Shown here: piece by piece, positions 10,004-19,189 of the stretch
Numbering within the stretch: the stretch's first letter is position 1
How the letters are laid out: every line of letters starts with the position of its first letter
Source: Trypanosoma brucei gambiense DAL972
Lineage: Eukaryota; Euglenozoa; Kinetoplastea; Trypanosomatida; Trypanosomatidae
Length of the DNA stretch: 64,000 bases
Assembly (NCBI RefSeq): GCF_000210295.1
Contig: NC_026741.1
Location: forward strand, 1,922,001-1,986,000
Direction: 5' to 3'
Position numbers and translations under genes: made by a program
Notes under the pieces: model-generated
The model's input: the letters and a program-made list of their open reading frames with translations, nothing else
Databases searched by the model: none
Told to the model about the DNA's origin: nothing

Positions 10004-10537
10004 AGATATATGCGAAACGACGGGGAGTGGATCTGTACCTTTCGTGATTAAACGTTACTAAGGAATGAGGAGTAAATTTGTTGTGCAACTGACGAGGAAG
10101 CGCGGTCAGCGGTGCTGGTACGTCCCGCAATGGACAAATGACCGCCAACACGACCGCCGGAGCACATGAACTGCTACTATGCTTCTTTGCTTCGGCAGCC
10201 ATATCATCGTTGAGGGACTGGAGCCGCCAATGTTCTTGTCCCCTTGGGCGTTGGCGCTCCTTCACCCCTCATCTCCGCCACGTTGCCTCACCTCAGCCCC
10301 CGCCACCAGGCAAGAAGAAACGAAAATGAAGGGTTCGGTAAACACATCACCACCGCTTGTTCCTGTTCTTCGTTCACGATCGTCTGCATTTTTCTCCCCC
10401 CTTTTGGCGCACTCTTGTTCATTTGTAGTTTTGTGCACTTGCTTCCTTCTACCCTCTAAGGACAACACCAGAAGAACGGAATCCAACTGCACCAACTGCG
10501 AGACGAAACTGGGAGAGGAGGAAAACAGCAGACGGCC
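10004..10537 (+). other. Intergenic spacer
   Basis: No gene is seen. A long pyrimidine-rich stretch (about 10340-10455) leads into the acceptor for the isomerase gene. Confidence 0.65.
10423..10460 (+). promoter_or_regulatory. Predicted spliced-leader acceptor
   Basis: A CTTCCTTCTACCCTC-type tract ends in AG at 10459-10460. The downstream start at 10538 has a 77-nt leader. Confidence 0.55.
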
Positions 10538-11614
10538 ATGCGACGCAGTGTTGTGACATCTCTTCACACAGCTTCGTTTGCTTCACTCACCAGAGTTGGA
10601 GTTTTCAATGTCGCTGCTGTTGCGCATTTAGCGATCCGTTCACAAACAACAATGCACGGGGCACCGGGTAATACTTCCCCAGGGCCCCGACCTCCGGTAC
10701 AGCAAGGAACAGTTCCAATGCAACATCACCAGCAGATGCACCCATCGGCAGTGGGTGCGGAGGCAGAAGATGACTTTGAGCCTCCATGCAAGCCGTCGGA
10801 GCCTCCAAAAATGCTGAAGGTGGACACAAGTGACCGGGGCATCACGACAGTAGCACTTAATCGCGCACCCGTGAACTCACTCAGTCTAGAGCTCTTTGAA
10901 GAACTCAACAGTTGGATGTTGTGGCTCGGCAGCGACGAAAGTTGCAGGGCGGTCATCCTAACATCCTCCATACCCACAGTCTTCTCAGCGGGTCTGGACA
11001 TAAACGAGTTACACAATCCAGAGCCCGAGCGCCTCCGGCGCTTTTGGAAGAGCTTTCAGGAGGCGTGGCTCATTCTCAACAGCTTCCCGAAACCAATCAT
11101 CGGAGCGGTTAGCGGCAATTCTCCAGCTGGTGGATGCGTTCTCGCTCTTGGTTGTGATTTTCGTGTGATGCTCCGGCACCCGACCGATAAACCCGATCGG
11201 CCATTCCGTATTGGGCTCAACGAGACGAAACTTGGTATAACCACACCACCCTGGGTTGTGCCCGCCTATGCGTACGTTCTCGGTTCGCGACGTGCTGAGA
11301 GGATGCTTCAACTTGGTGATACGCCCACCGCTGACGAAGCACTGCGAGTGGGCTTGGTTGATTTGGTTGTGGATGGGGAACAGCAGCTCCGTGAAGCAGT
11401 CTTGAAGGAGGCTGAGCGCTTCCTGTCAGTTCCACAACAATCCCGCTGGATGCTACGTGACATGCTCCGCCGCGAGTATTTGCAGGTCATTGGCTCCGAG
11501 GAAGACAGAGAATATGACACGCAGTTCTTCGTGGAGCTCATGATGAACCCGGACGTGCAGAAGAGTCTCGAAGCCTTCACAGCGCGTCTGAAGGGAGTGG
11601 CAGTGAAAAAGTAA
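10538..11614 (+). CDS. ECI1: Mitochondrial delta3,delta2-enoyl-CoA isomerase
   Basis: Seen: 358 residues of the crotonase fold, closest by eye to mammalian mitochondrial ECI1/DCI: APVNSLSLE (110-118), oxyanion-hole segments FSAGLD (149-154) and SPAGGC (195-200), and the catalytic glutamate E229 in IGLNETKLGI. The second glutamate of enoyl-CoA hydratases is not at its usual place, favouring isomerase over hydratase. The first ~35 residues are rich in R, S and hydrophobics with no acidic residue (MRRSVVTSLHTASF), a good mitochondrial presequence, followed by a Pro/Gln/His-rich linker to about 90. Known: the enzyme moves the 3-double bond of unsaturated acyl-CoAs to the 2-trans position so that beta-oxidation can continue. 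Length fits the family once the leader and linker are removed. Confidence 0.9.
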   Translation: MRRSVVTSLHTASFASLTRVGVFNVAAVAHLAIRSQTTMHGAPGNTSPGPRPPVQQGTVPMQHHQQMHPSAVGAEAEDDFEPPCKPSEPPKMLKVDTSDRGITTVALNRAPVNSLSLELFEELNSWMLWLGSDESCRAVILTSSIPTVFSAGLDINELHNPEPERLRRFWKSFQEAWLILNSFPKPIIGAVSGNSPAGGCVLALGCDFRVMLRHPTDKPDRPFRIGLNETKLGITTPPWVVPAYAYVLGSRRAERMLQLGDTPTADEALRVGLVDLVVDGEQQLREAVLKEAERFLSVPQQSRWMLRDMLRREYLQVIGSEEDREYDTQFFVELMMNPDVQKSLEAFTARLKGVAVKK

Positions 11615-12123
11615 CTTAAATAAACTGTCCAGCAAGAGAACGAAGTTTGATTACTATTTTTTTATTTTATTTTCGGTGGCAACCCGTGAACGAAGTGCGC
11701 CTTGTGAAACCGGGGAAACGCAGCCCTTCCCCTCAGTGGTAAAAATGAGGATGGCGAACGGGTATTTAACGCATTTAATCACAAACGTATCGTATGCAAA
11801 AACACTCACAGGTGTGTGGAGAAGTTCATAAAGAAAGCTACATCAGAAAAGGGGGCGCAAAGTCGCGTGTGTGGTGCGGCTGCAAACCTTTTACCGCCCT
11901 TTCTTGCGTAAAAATTGTTGGCAAAAGGGTAAAGAGGGTCAAAGGTGTCGAAGACCAGTTGCACATGCTACAGACGTTGTAATAAACGTGTGTGGGTACA
12001 GCGCCCACACTCTCCCTTGCGTTACGTTTACCTCACGCGCATGGTTACTCACCTTTCATTTTCTCTGGCATCTACGCTCTCTCGTATACCATTAGTGATC
12101 GTAGGACAACGAAATTGATAGGA
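11615..12123 (+). other. Intergenic spacer
   Basis: No gene is seen. A T-rich run near 11655-11675 lies in the isomerase 3' UTR; a pyrimidine-rich stretch at about 12050-12090 precedes the next start. Confidence 0.6.
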
Positions 12124-15100
12124 ATGCTGGACACCAATGGGACTGCAGAACTCACCGTGCACTGTGCGAGTCCGCTACATCCCTCAAGTAACAGTCGTAA
12201 CTCGAAGCAGTTAAGCCCCATAACACCGATCGCCAGCACCATCCACTCGGCAAGCGCCAACAGTCCACTCTCTCAATGCCAGCAGAACACCGCAGAGGTT
12301 GGCATCGGGGGACCGCACTTTGCGCTTCCATTGACTGCTGTCGGGGCTGACACCGCTGCCGGGGAGGCGGTTTCCATTGCAAACGGAACATTCAGTGGCA
12401 ACGGGCTCTCGGCCTACGTATCGAAATTGTCGGAAATAGTTGGTGAACCGCCATTTACAGAGGAAGAGATACTTGAAGAATTGGAAAAACTGCGCACACG
12501 CTCACAGCTAACGTCAGCACCTTTCAACCGTCGATTATTACCCATACTTGCACGGTATCAGCTAAGAGAGAAGTGGGGGCCAGCAGCGGAGCCGTACGCC
12601 GAGCGTCTCGTCACAGATGATGGTTCAGTGGTTCCTTCATTCCTCCCAGAATTGCATCGTATTCGTGAAAGACGGCAGCAGCTGGATAAGGTGCAGAAGT
12701 GCCGCTCCTTCCACTGCTACAAAATACCACCACCACCGCTCCGACCCCAAGGAGAAACATCCACCACGCGACCACTACTGGAGGAGGAGTTAGTCGCGGC
12801 CAAACAGTTTACACGTTCTTGGCTGGGGCCTTCTCACAAAGCAACGCCTGATACCAATGATTACAAACACACTTTCAACAACGAGGGACAACAAACGCCA
12901 AGGGGGAAAAGAATCCCTGATGTGTTTTCCAGTCCGCAGACACCACAAACGCCGCCAACGGAAAAAGATCACACGGCAATGCAGTCCAGTCGCACGAAGA
13001 CTATGCTGGTTAACAGTACCATAGACATCCCAAATAATCAGGGAAACGATGCCAATGAATCCCGTATACGAGGTATGAGTGCCAGCAGCCTGTTGGTTAA
13101 CAGTACCATGGGCATCCCAAATAATCAGGGAAACGATGCCAATGAATCCCGTATACGAGGTATGAGTGCCAGCAGCCTGTTGGTTAACAGTACCATAGGC
13201 ATCCCAAATAATCAGGGAAACGATGCCAATGAATCCCGTATACGAGGTATGAGTGCCAGCAGCCTGTTGGTTAACAGTACCATGGGCATCCCAAATAATC
13301 AGGGAAACGATGCCAATGAATCCCGTATACGAGGTATGAGTGCCAGCAGCCTGTTGGTTAACAGTACCATGGGCATCCCAAATAATCAGGGAAACGATGC
13401 CAATGAATCCCGTATACGAGGTATGAGTGCCAGCAGCCTGTTGGTTAACAGTACCATGGGCATCCCAAATAATCAGGGAAACGATGCCAATGAATCCCGT
13501 ATACGAGGTATGAGTGCCAGCAGCCTGTTGGTTAACAGTACCATGGGCATCCCAAATAATCAGGGAAACGATGCCAATGAATCCCGTATACGAGGTATGA
13601 GTGCCAGCAGCCTGTTGGTTAACAGTACCATGGGCATCCCAAATAATCAGGGAAACGATGCCAATGAATCCCGTATACGAGGTATGAGTGCCAGCAGCCT
13701 GTTGGTTAACAGTACCATGGGCATCCCAAATAATCAGGGAAACGATGCCAATGAATCCCGTATACGAGGTATGAGTGCCAGCAGCCTGTTGGTTAACAGT
13801 ACCATGGGCATCCCAAATAATCAGGGAAACGATGCCAATGAATCCCGTATACGAGGTATGAGTGCCAGCAGCCTGTTGGTTAACAGTACCATGGGCATCC
13901 CAAATAATCAGGGAAACGATGCCAATGAATCCCGTATACGAGGTATGAGTGCCAGCAGCCTGTTGGTTAACAGTACCATGGGCATCCCAAATAATCAGGG
14001 AAACGATGCCAATGAATCCCGTATACGAGGTATGAGTGCCAGCAGCCTGTTGGTTAACAGTACCATGGGCATCCCAAATAATCAGGGAAACGATGCCAAT
14101 GAATCCCGTATACGAGGTATGAGTGCCAGCAGCCTGTTGGTTAACAGTACCATGGGCATCCCAAATAATCAGGGAAACGATGCCAATGAATCCCGTATAC
14201 GAGGTATGAGTGCCAGCAGCCTGTTGGTTAACAGTACCATGGACATCCCAAATAATCAGGGAAACGATGCCAATGAATCCCGTATACGAGGTATGAGTGC
14301 CAGCAGCCTGTTGGTTAACAGTACCATGGGCATCCCAAATAATCAGGGAAACGATGCCAATGAATCCCGTATACGAGGTATGAGTGCCAGCAGCCTGTTG
14401 GTTAACAGTACCATGGGCATCCCAAATAATCAGGGAAACGATGTCAATGAATCCCGTATACGAGGTATGAGTGCCAGCAGCCTGTTGGTTAACAGTACCA
14501 TGGGCATCCCAAATAATCATGNNNNNNNNNNNNNNNNNNNNNNNNNNNNNNNNNNNNNNNNNNNNNNNNNNNNNNNNNNNNNNNNNNNNNNNNNNNNNNN
14601 NNNNNNNNNNNNNNNNNNNNNTACCATGGGCATCCCAAATAATCAGGGAAACGATGCCAATGAATCCCGTATACGAGGTATGAGTGCCAGCAGCCTGTTG
14701 GTTAACAGTACCATGGGCATCCCAAATAATCAGGGAAACGATGCCAATGAATCCCGTATACGAGGTATGAGTGCCAGCAGCCTGTTGGTTAACAGTACCA
14801 TGGGCATCCCAAATAATCAGGGAAACGATGCCAATGAATCCCGTATACGAGGTATGAGTGCCAGCAGCCTGTTGGTTAACAGTACCATAGACATCCCAAA
14901 TAATCAGGGAAACGATGCCAATGAATCCCGTATACGAGGTATGAGTGCCAGCAGCCTGTTGGTTAACAGTACCATAGACATCCCAAATAATCAGGGAAAC
15001 GATGCCAATGAATCCCGTATACGAGGTATGAGTGCCAGCAGCCTGTTGGTTAACAGTACCATGGGCATCCCAAATAATCAGGGAAACGATGCCAATGAAT

Positions 15101-16497
15101 CCCGTATACGAGGTATGAGTGCCAGCAGCCTGTTGGTTAACAGTACCATAGACATCCCAAATAATCAGGGAAACGATGCCAATGAATCCCGTATACGAGG
15201 TATGAGTGCCAGCAGCCTGTTGGTTAACAGTACCATGGGCATCCCAAATAATCAGGGAAACGATGCCAATGAATCCCGTATACGAGGTATGAGTGCCAGC
15301 AGCCTGTTGGTTAACAGTACCATGGGCATCCCAAATAATCAGGGAAACGATGCCAATGAATCCCGTATACGAGGTATGAGTGCCAGCAGCCTGTTGGTTA
15401 ACAGTACCATGGGCATCCCAAATAATCAGGGAAACGATGCCAATGAATCCCGTATACGAGGTATGAGTGCCAGCAGCCTGTTGGTTAACAGTACCATGGG
15501 CATCCCAAATAATCAGGGAAACGATGCCAATGAATCCCGTATACGAGGTATGAGTGCCAGCAGCCTGTTGGTTAACAGTACCATGGGCATCCCAAATAAT
15601 CAGGGAAACGATGCCAATGAATCCCGTATACGAGGTATGAGTGCCAGCAGCCTGTTGGTTAACAGTACCATGGGCATCCCAAATAATCAGGGAAACGATG
15701 CCAATGAATCCCGTATACGAGGTATGAGTGCCAGCAGCCTGTTGGTTAACAGTACCATGGGCATCCCAAATAATCAGGGAAACGATGCCAATGAATCCCG
15801 TATACGAGGTATGAGTGCCAGCAGCCTGTTGGTTAACAGTACCATGGGCATCCCAAATAATCAGGGAAACGATGCCAATGAATCCCGTATACGAGGTATG
15901 AGTGCCAGCAGCCTGTTGGTTAACAGTACCATGGGCATCCCAAATAATCAGGGAAACGATGCCAATGAATCCCGTATACGAGGTATGAGTGCCAGCAGCC
16001 TGTTGGTTAACAGTACCATAGACATCCCAAATAATCAGGGAAACGATGCCAATGAATCCCGTATACGAGGTATGAGTGCCAGCAGCCTGTTGGTTAACAG
16101 TACCATGGGCATCCCAAATAATCAGGGAAACGATGCCAATGAATCCCGTATACGAGGTATGAGTGCCAGCAGCCTGTTGGTTAACAGTACCATGGGCATC
16201 CCAAATAATCAGGGAAACGATGCCAATGAATCCCGTATACGAGGTATGAGTGCCAGCAGCCTGTTGGTTAACAGTACCATGGGCATCCCAAATAATCAGG
16301 GAAACGATGCCAATGAATCCCGTATACGAGGTATGAGTGCCAGCAGCCTGTTGGTTAACAGTACCATGGGCATCCCAAATAATCAGGGAAACGATGTCAA
16401 TGAATCCCGTATACGAGGTATGAGTGCCAGCAGCCTGTTGGTTAACAGTACCATGGGCATCCCAAATAATCATGGACGGAGTGCGAAAAATATTTGA
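12124..16497 (+). CDS. Large protein with a 29-residue tandem repeat (assembly gap inside)
   Basis: Seen: the start is the first ATG of the frame; the codons before it are non-ATG. Residues 1-294 are unique, polar and Ser/Pro-rich, with a helical segment (TEEEILEELEKLRTRSQL) and no domain I know. From residue 295 the protein is an almost perfect tandem repeat of 29 residues (87 bp), core GIPNNQGNDANESRIRGM, ending with NNHGRSAKNI and TGA. Unit variants differ only at M/I-G/D before IPNN and at DA/DV. A run of 100 N splits the array; the frame happens to be kept across it. There is no signal peptide or membrane segment. Known: trypanosomes have highly repetitive cytoskeletal proteins (for example 38- and 68-residue repeat families), but this repeat matches none I remember. 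Function unknown; a structural or cortex role is only a guess. Confidence 0.7.
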   Translation: MLDTNGTAELTVHCASPLHPSSNSRNSKQLSPITPIASTIHSASANSPLSQCQQNTAEVGIGGPHFALPLTAVGADTAAGEAVSIANGTFSGNGLSAYVSKLSEIVGEPPFTEEEILEELEKLRTRSQLTSAPFNRRLLPILARYQLREKWGPAAEPYAERLVTDDGSVVPSFLPELHRIRERRQQLDKVQKCRSFHCYKIPPPPLRPQGETSTTRPLLEEELVAAKQFTRSWLGPSHKATPDTNDYKHTFNNEGQQTPRGKRIPDVFSSPQTPQTPPTEKDHTAMQSSRTKTMLVNSTIDIPNNQGNDANESRIRGMSASSLLVNSTMGIPNNQGNDANESRIRGMSASSLLVNSTIGIPNNQGNDANESRIRGMSASSLLVNSTMGIPNNQGNDANESRIRGMSASSLLVNSTMGIPNNQGNDANESRIRGMSASSLLVNSTMGIPNNQGNDANESRIRGMSASSLLVNSTMGIPNNQGNDANESRIRGMSASSLLVNSTMGIPNNQGNDANESRIRGMSASSLLVNSTMGIPNNQGNDANESRIRGMSASSLLVNSTMGIPNNQGNDANESRIRGMSASSLLVNSTMGIPNNQGNDANESRIRGMSASSLLVNSTMGIPNNQGNDANESRIRGMSASSLLVNSTMGIPNNQGNDANESRIRGMSASSLLVNSTMGIPNNQGNDANESRIRGMSASSLLVNSTMDIPNNQGNDANESRIRGMSASSLLVNSTMGIPNNQGNDANESRIRGMSASSLLVNSTMGIPNNQGNDVNESRIRGMSASSLLVNSTMGIPNNHXXXXXXXXXXXXXXXXXXXXXXXXXXXXXXXXXXTMGIPNNQGNDANESRIRGMSASSLLVNSTMGIPNNQGNDANESRIRGMSASSLLVNSTMGIPNNQGNDANESRIRGMSASSLLVNSTIDIPNNQGNDANESRIRGMSASSLLVNSTIDIPNNQGNDANESRIRGMSASSLLVNSTMGIPNNQGNDANESRIRGMSASSLLVNSTIDIPNNQGNDANESRIRGMSASSLLVNSTMGIPNNQGNDANESRIRGMSASSLLVNSTMGIPNNQGNDANESRIRGMSASSLLVNSTMGIPNNQGNDANESRIRGMSASSLLVNSTMGIPNNQGNDANESRIRGMSASSLLVNSTMGIPNNQGNDANESRIRGMSASSLLVNSTMGIPNNQGNDANESRIRGMSASSLLVNSTMGIPNNQGNDANESRIRGMSASSLLVNSTMGIPNNQGNDANESRIRGMSASSLLVNSTMGIPNNQGNDANESRIRGMSASSLLVNSTIDIPNNQGNDANESRIRGMSASSLLVNSTMGIPNNQGNDANESRIRGMSASSLLVNSTMGIPNNQGNDANESRIRGMSASSLLVNSTMGIPNNQGNDANESRIRGMSASSLLVNSTMGIPNNQGNDVNESRIRGMSASSLLVNSTMGIPNNHGRSAKNI
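13006..14521 (+). repeat. 87-bp coding tandem repeat, left block
   Basis: There are 17 complete 87-bp periods and a partial 18th, near-identical even at third codon positions. Unit 1 encodes the I-D variant, unit 3 I-G, unit 15 M-D; unit 17 has DVNES and the partial unit 18 ends in the NNH variant just before the gap. Confidence 0.95.
14522..14621. other. Assembly gap (exactly 100 N)
   Basis: One hundred consecutive N inside the repeat array. A round 100 is commonly used as a placeholder for unknown length, so the number of repeats, and hence protein length, is not fixed by this window. Confidence 0.98.
14622..16474 (+). repeat. 87-bp coding tandem repeat, right block
   Basis: There are 21 periods plus the terminal partial unit. 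I-D variants sit at units 4, 5, 7 and 17 of this block; the penultimate unit has DVNES and the last has NNH, after which unique sequence begins. Confidence 0.95.
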
Positions 16498-17653
16498 AAA
16501 GGGGCTAGTTTTGCCTCATTTTCTCAAGTTATATTTTTATTTAAGTGGGATGCCCTTAAATTTTTCAGCGGTTACGCTCTTTCGTTTCCTAGTGTGGCCT
16601 TTTGTGGCGTTGTCTTTTATTGGAGATTTTAACGTTCGAGGATGGCTGCGGGGCCTCCAGTTGTTACTAGCTTCTGTTGAGAGTGATTGTTCTTTTTCCT
16701 TTCTCTCTACATACTTTACATGAAGAAAGCTGCTATGTTTCCGTTTTCTAACCATATTTTCCTCCTGTTGATATATTTGTTAGTCGTTGCTACTGTACGC
16801 ACTTAAATTTTTTACTCAGATGAATTTCCGTCGTCATTATTATTATTATTCCTACTTGTCCATTTCACTGCTAAGGTGAGTGTTAAATAGAGTTGTGTAC
16901 ATATCTGGCATTAACATGATGTCCAAACCAAGATAAATTGAAACGTAGTCAACTTATTTTTTTTTATTTTCAAACATTTTAGAATGTGCGCTCGGGTGTC
17001 GTGGGGATCTTTTCACGCTATTTGAGGTTGATGATTGTTACTTGGATATACTCGAAATTGAACTTTAAGTCACGGCCATCATTCTTGTGGGGACACACGC
17101 TGGTTGGCAGTTGCATTTTCTTACGGGAAAGGTAGGGATGGTAAAGCAAAGCAAAACTAAAAGTGTGGAGGAGGGGTCCTGCACTTATTTATTGACGGAC
17201 TAATTTGTCACGTTTACTTGACAAATTATTTTCCCAGGGGAAAGAGGTGCTTTGGAAGCTGCTGCAACAAAAGTAAAGGAGGGACAGTGGCGCTCGCGCT
17301 GCCATCCCCGATGGGGAATATTCCAATAATTGCGCGTGCATCCGCATCCTTTTCTAGTGTCTGACCGTGTGATTGCCGGCTTTATTTTTTCTTTTTCATC
17401 CACGCTTCTCACCTCCTTCGTTTCTTGGCGTCACCACCGCGGTTATTGTTATTGATGTCATTGGATTTTTGCGGAAGTTTGCTGCTTTCTTTTTCGTTAC
17501 GCCTGTTTATGTATCCTACTCTCGTTGGCTTTGTTTGATCCTAATCACAGTCCACAGGGGGTTGCCCAGGTGAAGTAACGTAAGTACTTAGTGGAGGTGC
17601 TTTAGTGAACAAGAAGATAAATAGGAAAAGGTGCGGGAGAGGTAGAGAGGGAA
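16498..17653 (+). other. Intergenic spacer, T-rich
   Basis: No gene is seen. Long T-rich tracts run through about 16500-17000 and 17380-17530, with an ATT microsatellite near 16835. The pyrimidine run ending near 17547 followed by AG is a possible acceptor for the Gln-rich protein. Confidence 0.65.
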
Positions 17654-19189
17654 ATGCCCCAAACGGTTCAGAAGCGACAAACACACGGAAGGAGCCGGCG
17701 TGGTTACGATTTTGTCCTTGAAGGCGTCCCTATGTACGATTCACCGGACATAAGTAGTGACAGCAGTGACATAGAGCGTACACGCACCATGGCACCACCC
17801 CATGGACAAAATTGGGGCCCAGCCGCGTATCCTAAACCATCAGCAGCGGGTGCGGTAGCTCCACCGTACCGCCACCAGAAACAACAACAACAACAACAGC
17901 AGCAACAGCAGCAAGAACATGCCCGTCAACAACTACTCTTGCAGCAAAAGTGGTTGGAACAACAACAGGCGGCATTCCACCAACGACAGCAGGAGTTGTC
18001 TCGTGCAGAATATCAACGATCTCACAAAACACAGCAGCAAAGCCAACAGTCATCCCACAACCACACAGAAACGCGCGATGCACGCAGAACTATCATGGGC
18101 GACTCCACGGGACGCGGCAGCCGCGAACGCTGCCCGCCAGTGGATGATATTGACTACGTAAAATACTTCCCGGAGAGGGGGCCACGCGTAATGGAATACA
18201 CGTCACCTGGGTTCAATACCAACCCCTCCACCACCGTAGCCCAACACATTCAAAGTGGCCACAATGCACAGTTCACCACCATGCGGCCTTCGGCCCGTAG
18301 CCAGCAGCATTTGGAATGTCTCGGCAACCACAACAACACTGTGGTGGGAGCCTACGGGACGGGGGAGACAGCTGATACGAGAAATACGGGGGCCAGGGAG
18401 ACGGCAATCGTTGGTGGAGGCGTACATTACGGGGCCCAGAGCTTACAAGCCACCGGCAAGTGCGCGGCCAGGTATGCAAGTACGCTTTATTTGGAAAATG
18501 ACCATCCGTCAGCTCAAGTGCCCAACGGGTACACCGTAGAGATGGGAAACTCAGGTCTTTTCACTCTAGCTAACTATCCTGATGCGGACAAGGGGGCCGT
18601 AACGAACGAAAACCGCTGCAGCGGCGGAGCCGTCAAGCCGCGATGGACATCTGTGAGCACCACCCCCATGGAATGTCGTACACCACCTTCAGTTGCCACT
18701 GCACCGCAGTACAGGAACACAGCAGCTTGTGATTCTACAGGCGGAGATATCTTCTCTGGGGATTATGAATTTATGCCTGTTGAATTGGGGCAGTGTGACT
18801 TCCGCACCCTCCACGCGGTTACCCTCTCTACAGAACCCACACCACCCTTCACGCCGTCGCACGCTAGTGTGGAATCGAGAGGCGGAAAAAGGAACGCCCT
18901 ATTGCCCCCAGTGGGGCACAGAGACTTATCGTATTTTGAATCATTGCCACAGAAGCAACAAAAGCAGCAGAGACGAACATCTAAACAGGGAGATGTGCAA
19001 GACGTTAGTGAAGCATCTCTCCCATTCGCGGTACCACAGGAGTACCAGTATTTAAACAATGACTTGACCGATCCAAATTCGAGTCTTCCGGCCCCTGCTA
19101 TGTCGGTTGAAACCACACATAAGTCTGAGAAGGCACAAACGCGGAAGGTTATCGACTCGTCCAATCCCCGACGGTGGATTGTGCTGTAG
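17654..19189 (+). CDS. Gln-rich low-complexity protein, unknown function
   Basis: Seen: 511 residues from ATG to TAG. Eleven consecutive glutamines (77-87, mixed CAA/CAG) begin a Gln-rich helical stretch of about 70 residues (to about 145), probably coiled-coil. The rest is polar and enriched in T, S, G, N and P, with no hydrophobic core pattern and no domain I recognise; most of it is probably disordered. An acidic Ser cluster near the N-terminus (DISSDSSDIE) looks like a casein-kinase target. The C-terminus is basic then hydrophobic (NPRRWIVL). Such Q-rich disordered proteins in trypanosomes include RNA-binding regulators and cytoskeletal proteins, but no RNA-binding motif is visible, so no function is assigned. 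Long reading frame and codon use support a real gene. Confidence 0.75.
   Translation: MPQTVQKRQTHGRSRRGYDFVLEGVPMYDSPDISSDSSDIERTRTMAPPHGQNWGPAAYPKPSAAGAVAPPYRHQKQQQQQQQQQQQEHARQQLLLQQKWLEQQQAAFHQRQQELSRAEYQRSHKTQQQSQQSSHNHTETRDARRTIMGDSTGRGSRERCPPVDDIDYVKYFPERGPRVMEYTSPGFNTNPSTTVAQHIQSGHNAQFTTMRPSARSQQHLECLGNHNNTVVGAYGTGETADTRNTGARETAIVGGGVHYGAQSLQATGKCAARYASTLYLENDHPSAQVPNGYTVEMGNSGLFTLANYPDADKGAVTNENRCSGGAVKPRWTSVSTTPMECRTPPSVATAPQYRNTAACDSTGGDIFSGDYEFMPVELGQCDFRTLHAVTLSTEPTPPFTPSHASVESRGGKRNALLPPVGHRDLSYFESLPQKQQKQQRRTSKQGDVQDVSEASLPFAVPQEYQYLNNDLTDPNSSLPAPAMSVETTHKSEKAQTRKVIDSSNPRRWIVL

Noticed and set aside
12790..16473. 1227-codon open frame on the - strand with hydrophobic repeats
   Set aside because: It is the antisense of the 87-bp coding repeat; openness follows from the period being a multiple of three. 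The + strand frame has a unique N-terminus, a sensible start and the direction of all neighbours.
13006..16474. CRISPR-like array
   Set aside because: Units are contiguous coding repeats without spacers, in a eukaryotic genome.
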